This document shows, in pieces, positions 40,301 through 52,300 of a stretch of DNA of 64,000 bases. The notes beneath the pieces were generated by a model that searched no databases, was not told the origin of the DNA, and saw nothing but the letters and a program-made list of their open reading frames with translations. The translations under genes were made by a program, and so were the position numbers. The stretch is from contig NC_020168.2 in assembly GCF_000224145.3 (NCBI RefSeq), forward strand, positions 2,615,171-2,679,170, given 5' to 3'. Within the stretch, counting starts at the first letter, position 1. Every line of letters begins with the position of its first letter. Source of the DNA: Ciona intestinalis. Lineage: Eukaryota > Chordata > Ascidiacea > Phlebobranchia > Cionidae.

Positions 40301-43300
40301 TGAGATTGCAAAGAAGGAAGAACAACTTGTTGTATTGAAGGTGTTGTGTTGAAATTGTTCTTATTTATTTTACATTGAATAGACTAGAACAGTGGTTTTT
40401 AAACTTTTTTATGATTTACCCTTTCAACAAAGATGTTTATCAGATTTACCCCCAATAAGTATTATGGTGCTCGTTTATTAAAAAGCGAAAACAACTAATT
40501 ACATCAGTTATATTTAATGCGACAGATGAAGGAGCTTTTTGGCAACAAGTTGCTCAATGTCCGGTAAAGTACCACAATTGGCATAATTTTTTTGTCCTTA
40601 CAACTGATGTGGAGTTCGATTGGTAGCTAATTTACCCTTTAAATACGTAATTTAAGTAATTTACCCCCAGGGGTATATTAACACCAGTCTAAGAAATACT
40701 GGAATGGAAAGAGATTCCTGGGTTGAGAGTTAGTCAGTACATGCACATAAATCAACATCTGTTTAATCATAATAAAATCAATTATGAAAAAACAGGCTTA
40801 TAAATAACCCATACCTAATAAATGTGTTTTGTATTGCTTATTATATATGTTGATATATTTAAATTTATACTTAAAAGAAATGTTAACTTTTAAAGATCTC
40901 AAAATGATTGCATTTTAAAGAAGTTTTTGTCTAAGCTAAGTTTTATTGCAGACAAATAGAATCAAACTAATGGTCTATTTTGTGCAGGTTGAGTTGTCAA
41001 CTCTGCAGGGAAAATACAAAAAACTTGACGATGATTTCCAGATAAATAAGCATTTACTCGATTCAATGCAAGAAAAACATTCAACTTGCAACCATCAGGT
41101 GGAGACAAAGAGCTATTTTTTGCACACTTTTTTGCATGGCTACCATCTGGAATATTTTGTTCAGATTTTTGGAGTTTAAGTTAGCTTTTAAACTAGTTAC
41201 TAAATACTCGTAATACCATGTGAAAAACATTTGTGAGGAAACATTTTTGAAGCTACATACTAGTAAAACTCTGAAACCCTAAATATTAACAAATGAAACG
41301 CTAACCTTGGTATCATTAAACAACAATCATACAGTTTACATAGAGATATTAATTGCAGTTTTAAGAATATTTAATAGAAAAACTTTTGGATTCACTATCT
41401 CTAAGTTTAAATTTTTTTTTATAAAAATATGCAAATAATTTGTCATATTATATAGAACTGCTATTAAATAAAAATGTGAGATAAATTCTATTTAGATTTT
41501 TTGCAATCAATTAGTCAAATAGAAAATACTCAAAGGTTTGTTACAATTTATAATGTTTAAATAGCGAGTTTGGTCTGAATTAACTAGTTAATATAATATA
41601 CTAGTATCTATCATAATCTATATTTGTACAAAGTTGCTACTATATCTGACAAAGTTGAATTTTTTTCCTATTAGATTGAAAGTTTACAGCGAGAGTTGGA
41701 GGGGTGTAGAAAGGATGGGGCGAGGTTGCGCAACGAGAGTGAAGCCGTCGTGGAAAACGTCAACGCATGGGTGAAGGAACAGAAACTTACCAATGATCGA
41801 CTTTCTGATAGATTAAAAGAACAAACTAAAGATCTCGCTCAAGTTGCAGCAGAAAGAGAGTAAGTTTTTTTTATTTTCCTTTGTGCGTGAGGTCCTTGTC
41901 GAGGACCTGGGAATTTGCCCTGATTTGCATGTTTTGTAATTTATTAGGAATTATGATAACAATCTGAAATTTAGAATTGGTTAACAGGAAAAAAGCCATT
42001 CATAGTGTAAAGTATACCCCTTTGGGTAAAAAATTGAAACGCAGGGGCATATCAAGGAATTTAAAAAGGGGGAGTTCGCAAGTTTTTGCTTAGAAAATGG
42101 ACGCGTATAAAACAGAACGTGCTAAATAAAAGCATACCGCGACTGACATAAATAATAACCCATCAATAGGAAACCCATAAGATTGGTTTTAAACCACAAT
42201 AATATGACTTCTTTACTATTTTTTTAAGGGTCCTAATTTTACAAAATAACAAAAATCCTTTTTAATATTTTTTTTACTTTGTTTGTTTAAAATCATATTC
42301 AAAGGGGGGGATCGGAACCCCTTCCTTGTATAGGCTCCTGTTTGTCAGATGGGTAGTTGCTATATGAAACTAAAACTTCAAAAGCTCTCACAAAATACTT
42401 CAGTGTTTTAATAAAAATAGATTTATTTGATTAATTTACAAAGCACAAGTCTCATATTATAAATTAACAAATTGCAAACACAGTAATAATCCCCCCACAC
42501 AAGCAGCGTGTCTTGTATTTTTATTAAATCCAAGGTAATTTTTTCATAGAACAAATAAACTGTTTAAAAAATTTTTTGGCTTGATGTTCAAAAAACTTAC
42601 TTTTCAAATGGAAAATGGCATAAAAATTGTAGTGGGTATCATTACCAAATAAATTAATTTCAAATATAAAAAAGTAACAAACATCATTTTCAAAGGTATA
42701 ATTTCAACATACGTATATTTATATATGTTAGAAATATCTCAAAAATAAAATAAATAAAGATGAAACAACATCATCGCTTCCCTATCTTCTTTCCTTGCTT
42801 TTTCTTCTCCCCGGTGCTCGAATCAGATGCAACCAGAGGATTTTCTTCTTCTGGAATTTCCATCGCCACCACTAGGGGCGGTGGTGAGTGACCGAGATCG
42901 ACGAGTTGTTGATGGAATTCACTTCGGTCGTCAATTATCTAAGGAATTTTTTTAGAAATATTTATTTTTTGACCAAGACACTTGGAAGCTATTTCATCCA
43001 TGGTTGGCTGTTTTTCGGTGATTTCTCTTTTTTAAATATTATTTAGAACATGCTTTTCCAAACTTTAATTTATGGGAGGCTTTTCTGTATTGGAATTATG
43101 TGAGGACAGATTAAGCTTTTATTCTATCTTTTTTGAGTAATATTCCTTCCCGGTGACCTCTGCAAAACACATTATCTATTCAAATGTTTCCTCTTGCCAC
43201 AGTAGGATAGTTTCTATTCAAGTCGGATAGTCTCTGTACAGATCATATTATCTGTCTTCTCACCTTTTGTATTGACTTCAAAACTTCAGCATCAGCCAAC

Positions 43301-46300
43301 GAATTCTCTGGTTTAGTTGAACCAGGTGCAGTGAAGACAGCTTGCACAACACGTGACCTCAACCTTTCATATTTCGATCCGGTTTGTTCGCTTATAACAC
43401 GCGCGCTTTGTTCTTTTCTTTGTAAATCACTCAACTCCTTTTGAAACTCATCAATCTAGGGATTTTGATAACAATTTCTTGAGGTTGGTGAATTTAAACT
43501 GTTATTAATATATTACAGTAATATTCTATTTTTGAAATTCATCAATCCGAAAATTTTGACATAAATTACTAACGGTTTGAGGAATTCTAACCATGACCGA
43601 TATATCACAGTGGTAAGCCATGTGTGTTAACTTTAAGGTATAATCTATCACAAACTGGCTTTTGCAACAGGACTGTATTCATAATTGTTGCAACTGTAAA
43701 GCTCTCAAGAAGAAAATAAGAATGAAAGAGGTTTTATTGCCATTTTTCTTCCAAGTGGTAATTTTAACTTTTTACATCACTGAAAATGTTTTTATTTTAA
43801 AAAAACTTTAACGTATGAAATAAAAGTCTTATTTCAAAAATGAGCTGTCATGTTAATGTTAAGACTAACCAGAATAAAAGAATTCTATAAAAAATTGGTA
43901 ACAGCCAATTCATTACTTCATATTCACTTACTTGTCGTTGACTCGTTCTCCCACTTTCTATAAATTGTTTATTTTGTCGATGGCACTTCTTCAAATCTCT
44001 CGCTTGCTTCTCCAACTTTTCTTGTTGTCGAACATTTGTTGTTTGAGCAACTTGCAATAAACTGTTCATCTAAAATCAAGAGATTCTATAAGTAAGTCAC
44101 AGTTGTGCATCTACTGCTTTATTGAAATTATATAAAATAAAATATTTTGTGTGTCATGTGTTTGTGGCATTATTTTATTACTTTATAATTCAGTTTAAAT
44201 AAACAAGCAAATATAAGAAAACATAATAAACATACAAACAAATAAACAATTTTATTTCTTTATAATTTATTATAAATACAACAAGCAAATATAATCAAAC
44301 ATAATAAACATAAACAAACAATTTTATTACTTTTCAATTCTTTAAATGTACAACAAACCACAGCGCATTCATTGTTAAGTTAAGCAACCTACATTACAAA
44401 TTTGCTCCCACCTCGTTCAACTCTTTCTCCATCGCTCCCACGATTCCTTCGTGTTTCTTCTCTTCACGAAGATTCGCGATTTTATTTGACAGAGCGTGAA
44501 TTTGTTCTTTAGCTTCGTGATAATCTTGTTTGCTTTTCTCCAACTGCGCGGTGACCTTCTTTATCTTTTGCTCCCTCGAGTGGCCATTCCTCTGTAGTGA
44601 CTGAACGAGTCCTGATGAAAGGTTGAGCTCCTTTCTTGTGTCTTCCAGTTTCTCTGTTGCATAAAAGTAAAATACAGAATGATTTAACAAAAAAATAAAA
44701 AAAAACTTTCAAAAGAACAAAATAAACTCATTTTGGTTTGGTTTTTAAATCATTTTATATTTATATAGGTGTTCTAATTTTACAAAAAAAAAACACATTT
44801 CTGTTTGGTTTTATCCTAACAAAACTTAAACTTTATTTTCATTCAAATCCTAAAAAAATGATAAAAATATGTTTTATCGTGACAAATCTTCTCACGTTTA
44901 GTTTCTTCAAGTAACTTTTCCTTTTCTTCCAACTCATCTTTGAGATCAAATATGATCTCCTCCTGTGACCTCCTATCCGGAACAGGAAGATCGTGTTCAG
45001 TTCGGATCTGATCCAGATGCTCCCGTGCGCTGAGCAAAGAGTCATCAATCGAACTTAATTTCATTTCAAATCTTTCCCCAACGTCTTGCTTTACCTGAAC
45101 ATATTTAGGTTAAATAAAGAAAAATGTGGTTTTTACACAATTTGACACATTTTAAGGTAAACAATGGACAAATTTTAAATTAAAAAAGTGAAGAAAACAT
45201 AAAAATAGAAAATGTATTTTTTTAAATCTAACTTTAAAAAAAAACTTTTTTAACAGCAAAATAAAAACATTTAACTGTTACTGTTTTAACTTTCTTTATA
45301 AAAACAAAAACCATAGGAAAAGAAAAAAATACATGAAAATGTTAACCCCTAACTAAAGTATGACAGAGGTTATAATGTAAGTTTTATTTTACTCACTGAT
45401 TTTTCATCCTCCATTGATTCTTTATGGTTGGTTCCATTTGTTGTTGGAGTTGAACTTCTTTGTGAATCCATGATCCAAATTTGTTTGTCAATCTGAAATA
45501 ACATTTTATGAAACAGAAGTTTTACAATAGCTTAGTGCACACCTGCTTTACCAAGAAGAAAAATCAAATCATTTCAAATTTTCAACTGAGTTTACTTTTC
45601 TCAGCAGCTTATCTAATACACAATACATAAATTTTGCACGAAACTACCTTTGATAAAATACTATGGGAAAAAAATTATAATTCCACCTCTAGTTTTGCAA
45701 CTTGATCACGAAGTGTAGCAACCAATCTATCTTTCCTCTCACATTCTCGTTCGTAAACAGCCAACCGACTTATTTCGTCTCCCATCTCAACCAACTTACG
45801 ATCTTTCTCAGCAACATTGGAATTGCTTTTCATTTCCTGTTAACAACAACTTATTTGGGCGCTATGGCAAAGTGGTTAGCACGCCTGCTTCCAACCCAGA
45901 GGTAATGGATTCAAGGCTCATCGTTGCTATCATAATGGGGTATGTGTTCTTGGGCAAGTTACTTAACAGCAATCGCTCCAACTTATTAGTCATACTTAAA
46001 ATGGGACAAAAATAATCACTCACAAAGTAATAATACATGGTAACTCGTGCTGGTACAAGGTGTATGAACACCCGTGTAATAATGATTGTCGTTTTCCTGT
46101 CACTCGAGGATAAAGCAACTTCCATTCATTTATTCAACCAAGTTGGAAAAAATAATATTCTTTTGTAAAAAAAGCTATAACGACAAATCGCACTGGGATT
46201 TATATAACAGTTTACCCATTACCCTAATATTTCTAAACATACCATTAACGATTGTTCCGAGTGATTCAACTTCCCTCGTAATTCACTGATCACGCCATCT

Positions 46301-49300
46301 TTCCTCTTACATTCACCCTCCAATACACTCAACCTCATGATCTCATCTCCCATGTGAAGAAGTCGTTGTTCCTTCTCTCTTAACATGGACACATACCTGG
46401 AGTGAATGTTGTTACATTTAATTTTCACTTTTTGCACTGATTTGTCTATTTTTATCAGCGTAGCTAAATAATTCAAAGGCAAAAACCATAGGCGCCTAAC
46501 ATGGGTATGCAAGGTATGCATATATACCCTAAAATAAATCATAGTGCCCAGTATAAATGCATAAACAATTCAATAGCCTGTCTTACAAACACGTCTTAAA
46601 ATAATCCCTATACATTGGTGATAGTGCAATAATCAATATTTTTCCCAAACAAAAGCTAACAATGTGACAAAACTAAAATGTTCCTGCTTTCGCCGGCAAA
46701 ATCTTTTACCTCTTAAAACTAATAGGACTATTTTAAAAGCCAGGCGCCAATGGTCAAAGTCAAAACGATAAGCTAACAGTTGAAAACTGTCAAAGTAAAG
46801 GTTTTAAAGTTTGGCTTAGAACCTAAGTTAAAATTTGGGTTAAAAATAATAAAATTGGTTAAGACATATTCCTTGAAAGTTGTTTAAAAATATATTACTG
46901 GTATTCGTATTATTCGTATAATTCTGTCTTACCATGGATCAGAATCTGCTTCCTTTTCACTCGTTTGTTTGTTCTCACTCCTGTCTCCGTACTCCTCACT
47001 CTCCGAGCTTCTCCAAGCTTCTTGCTTCTCCTCCTGACTTGATCTTCCTGGTCCCGCCATCTTCAGGTTGAGAGGAACAGATTTTGATCGTTCACTGAGC
47101 ACGAGTTTTGATAATGGTGGGGTCACGACCCTGGGGGTTGTTGGGGCTGTATCTGGCCTTAAGTTTATGTTAAATGGCAGAGGTGAACTCGGACTATGCG
47201 CCGATTGATTTCGAGCAATATGTGACCGTGATGTGTCAAAATACCCAGATTCTATCTGCTTCTTTTTTCCTGTAAAAAAGGCATTTTGTTTTTAACTGAG
47301 CAAAAAATGTAGTTACTGTAATATTTGAAACCTAAATTTCAATTTGAAAAAAATTATAAAAAACCTAAATTTCAATATAAAAAAAAATTTCAATATAAAA
47401 AAAATACATAAAAAAATAAAAATAACAACAAATTTTGCGCTAAAAAACATTCTTTAAAACAAAAAACTTCACCCTTCACCTGAGGCGGAGCTAGTTCTAC
47501 TCGAGTTCTTCCCATCTTCATCTTTATCCTCCATCACAAGATTAAACTCGTGAGGAATTCCTCCATGTCCGAACCTCACCACATCCCCTGGTGCCAACCT
47601 CACAGCTCCATTCTGTATCCTATGTTCGTTAACATACGTCCCATACGCCGTGTTCATATCAACCAGTATAAAACAATTCTCTTGTGCTCGCTTTTCCACC
47701 ACTGCGTGAAAATGTTCAACTTTCCCAGACCCTAACGGGATGTGTGCTCCCACATTCTTCAGCTGATCCGGAGGTTTTAATCCTGATCCTCTACCCACTG
47801 AGGTGACATCTGTGTCGAGGTAATACATGTGCCCCGGACTTCTCAAGTACCCTCTCATGTTCTCTTATGGTTTTTCTACTTTACTGAAATGAAGTTTATT
47901 TTACACAGCGCTGGTTGGTTTTGTGTTGTTTCTAAATCCTTTCTTCAAAGTCAGAATACTAATATAAATATATACCAACAGTATACGAATTAACCTGTTT
48001 TATGTAAGTATCAAATTAATAAACAGTTTTAACAACCTGATAAAAGTTAACTAATATTTGTAAAAAGCTTGTGCTGTTTATCAATTAATGATAAAATAAA
48101 GTTTAAACTATATTGCTTAATCTAATGATTTCTGTTAAAACACCAGTATGTAAGCTGCTCCTATTCCATGAATTACAACTAAATATCCAACAATTTGAGT
48201 TACGCTGCCTGTGTACTCTTATCCTTGCCACACAAGCGCTTAATATTCCTCTCCAAGTTAATATACTTCACAAACAATGAGCCAGACAAGTAAACCTGTT
48301 GAACCCAACAACAAACACACCTGATACACCATACCAAAGATACAAATAACTTGTTTTTGCTCAAAACACCGGCCATTTCTCAACCCTATTGTCCCAACTG
48401 TTGTTATATATTATGTCCACCACATACTAATGAATGAAACGGGAGGGCTAGCTGTTGAAACCTAAAACCGTTTCCCTAAGCGTCAACTTTTATTCATAGC
48501 AACAACAAAAGAATCTTTATTCCGAAGTCTTACAAACAGGTTCTTTGAGATTTCAAGTTGCTCCTACCCTTTCTTCAAAGGGTCTTAGTGTTTACCTAAT
48601 CTCTGGCATTCCCAGAAACTTTGAAACATAAGTTTCCTCTTTCTAACCAGTGATAGAATATGAAGAGCACTTGAAACTGTGTAGGTCATTATATAACTCA
48701 AAATGGGCAAGTCATACAAGTGAACACTCAACAGTCAACACAACAATAAAATACCCTCCAAATAACACATGCCTTATGTTTAAGAACTAACATACAAACC
48801 ACACCTTACATAATCTTCACTGTTCAATATACAAATATTTTAAATTATATAGTAATAAACCTTGTAGACCTAAAAACCTAAATAAACCTTATCCTTACAC
48901 TCCCATAACCACTCATACTTACCAATGAATTTTTCTTGATCCATTCCATAATAAAGCTTCCCAGCAAAGCAAACAAAAGTCACAATTCACATATTTGCTT
49001 TGCTCCTAAATTAAATATTATTTAAAGAAAATATCCCAATGGCCTGTTTACTTAGTTCACCCATTGTTACAGAATAAACCAAACAAAGGGCATTGTTCCC
49101 AAATAATAGAACATAAGATCCAATATATGGTTTAGTTTCTTTATAAAGAAATTCATTTGATCACCCTGGATTTTGATTTTCAAGGAACTATGCATTGTAA
49201 TGATTAGCAAAATTCTTGGTCTATTTAACACATACTGAGTTCTTAAGTACTTTATTAAGTATGTACTACCTGTAACACAAAAGTAAACATGGAAAAATAT

Positions 49301-52300
49301 ACATGTTTTATTAAAAAAAAAATAATATATATATATGAAAAATATACAACAAGTTATTTAATTAAAAACTACTATATAATATTATATATCTTCACTAAAA
49401 GCATTTCCACATAAGAATACATTCTCATATTTACATGAAAACTATCATATAAGTTCATGCTATCATAGTAACACTAATAGAGTGAAATTATACAACACTC
49501 TAAAACCCTTTCCCTAAGCCAAACATAGAAAATGTGTTAGGACCTTTAAATATATGTTAAAGGTCCTAACACATTTTCTATGTTTGACAATAAACAGCTG
49601 AACTTTTTCTGCTAGTTTTAAACATGACAATAAAAAAATTCCAATTTCATCACAGAAATCAGTTTTATGCTTTAACCACCAAACATAGTTCTTAACAGCA
49701 ACATATATATAGAAAACATATATTTTCATTAATTGATGTTTTCGACAGCAATCTTCATGCTGCTAACAGAAAACTAAGTGAGGATCTGAATCGACTCAAA
49801 CTAAATGTTGATGATCTGAAGTCAGAAGCTGATAAGAGTAAAGCATTACAAAGACATTCAGGAGAACAACAGGTTGGATGGATAGTTTTGTTAAACTAAG
49901 TATTTTATGACCTAAAATAGAAAATTAGCACCAACCGCATAAAGTTCTGTGTATGAAAATTTCAATATTTATTGAGTACATATATATATGGCTAGCCCAT
50001 ATTGTACATAGCATAATGTACAACTGGAAGGTGGTTCATAGGCGTAAAGTTTTACCAAACGTTAGGGTTGCAAAAACCAGAAAAAAAGGAAGTCTTTGCA
50101 ACCCTTTGTTTTCGGTTTGCAACCGTTTAAATATGTGCTTTTTAAACGCTCATACAAACGTAAACGTATTCAGAAATACTTAGGGATGAGACAAATTAAA
50201 ATTACGCGGGTTCGGCGAGTCCGTGTAATGAGAAACGGTCAAATCCGATTGCCCGGCCAGTGACGTCACAGTTGCTATGTCACATGCGCCTTTCGTCAAG
50301 CCCACACGAGTGTGCGGTTATCTTACAAACGAAGACCCGTCCATCGGAAATAGTAGGTTTCTAGAACGAAATATCGCGGAAATAAACTACCTAAATCGTT
50401 TCCAACACTGCTTTATATTTATATACAATGTTTTTCTCAGCCAAGCAGCATATTTATTACGAATTAGTAGGGGGGATTTACACGTGGATTCATTGCATCA
50501 TAATAGCGGTTGTTTGAACCTGGCAAATGATTACGACATAATAGCAATTCACACGTTGATTATTGACTTCATAATAGCGATTCACNNNNNNNNNNNNNNN
50601 NNNNNNNNNNNNNNNNNNNNNNNNNNNNNNNNNNNNNNNNNNNNNNNNNNNNNNNNNNNNNNNNNNNNNNNNNNNNNNNNNNNNNNNNNNNNNNNNNNNN
50701 NNNNNNNNNNATGCGCTTTTCGTCAAGCCCACACGAGTGTGCGGTTATCTTACAAACGAAGACCCGTCCATCGGAAATAGTAGGTTTCTAGAACGAAATA
50801 TTGCGGAAATAAACTGCCTAAATCGTTTCCAACACTGCTTTATATTTATATACAATGTTTTTCTCAGCCAAGCAGCATATTTATTACGAATTAGTAGGGG
50901 GGATTTACACGTGGATTCATTGCATCATAATAGCGGTTGTTTGAACCTGGCAAATGATTACGACATAATAGCAATTCACACGTTGATTATTGACTTCATA
51001 ATAGCGATTCACACGTGAATTATTTCGCAAACAGGAGTTTAAATACCAGTTGAACGAATTTGTGTCGTGAATGACGCATCGGTATTGACATATTTTAACG
51101 AACGTAAACGAAGTTTGTTCGCAGTAATAATGGCGTCTTCATTTGGTCGAACGTAATTCCTTACGCATTATTAGTCTGGAGAAAATCAAAGGGTTGCCAG
51201 GCAACCCTGCAACCCCGTAACTTTACGCCAGTGAGGTGGTTTATACCTAACATAGCTAATTCCACTGGAAACAGTTGTACTAGTTTGTGTATCTCAGTAG
51301 GTTATCTAATGTACTCTTACCTAACATACAATATGCCAGTTTCCAGTGTTTCTAACACCTTTTATAATACACAAGGACAAAGGTATCTTTTTAATAAGTA
51401 TTTTAAACCACTGTGCAAAGGTACTATTTATTTTCAAGTAACCTTATCTTATAGTAGTGATATAATATGCTTGTCTCAAAGTTTGGACAAGTCTTTAGTA
51501 CGAACTCTTACACAGTGAAACTGAAAGTTGCAAATTAAATAAACTTTTCTTCTCAGAACATGATCCTCCAGTTGAGAAATCGATTAAAAGCAACGGAAGA
51601 AGACCAGGAAGTTGCTCTTCGTGATAAAAACTCATCTCTTGAAGATCTTCATCGAAGATTGAAACAAAACGTGGATTGCATTCAACAACTCAACCATCAG
51701 GTATAAGTTCGTATAACACACATATATTTTTTTATTTAAATCACCCATTTATATTCCTATCTGTATGATGTGTTCCTATGGTGGCAGTGGCAGCCAAAAG
51801 GCTAGATATTAAACTTCATTTTCTCCACATACCGTGAAATGTAAAGTTTAACACTAGACAATTACTGTTTCGACTTGGTTGGATAGTTTATGCTATGCAT
51901 TAAATTACATGCACAACGTAATTAAAAAACAAATACACTGTCACACTTGTATGTGAGAAGATACAATTTGTTTTATTTGCCTTTGCCTTATTATCCTTTG
52001 TGTCAAATTACAGTTGAACAACTTAAACAAGGAAAACATTCGGCAACGATCGTTGGTTGAACAAGAGTTGAGTGCAAGGAAAAGTCTTCAACTGCAGTTG
52101 GAGGCGAAAGAACAAACTATTATGGGTCTACGTGCACAGATAGAGGTACAAACTTTTTGTAGTTAGAGATCAAATTTTCGTTAATAATAAAGGAATGCAT
52201 TTTTGTGGGAAAATAAAAGTAGAATATAAATTTAAAAGTAAAAGTACAAATTTTAAAAGTAAGAATATAAATTTTATTTTACCATTTTTTACACACCAAA

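Larger units (their letters stand above)
50037..51233. mobile_element. hAT-like non-autonomous DNA transposon with 8 bp target duplication
   Basis: The left end CATAGGCGTAAAGTT pairs with the right end AACTTTACGCCAGTG as a terminal inverted repeat (13 of 15 match). The element is flanked by a perfect 8 bp direct repeat AGGTGGTT at 50029-50036 and 51234-51241, the hAT target size. Inside are GGTTGC-rich subterminal repeats and a ~300 bp direct repeat (50284-50585 and 50711-51012) with a 125 N gap between. No transposase is seen. Open frames inside are repeat-derived and not annotated. Confidence 0.75.

Noticed and set aside
45857..46135. tRNA-like sequence with A and B boxes
   Set aside because: It is the head of an S1 SINE, repeated many times and followed by a SINE body, not a functional tRNA gene.
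50277..51018. Two similar open frames of about 95-167 residues
   Set aside because: They are the internal direct repeat of the hAT-like element, one broken by N; no transposase or known domain motifs.
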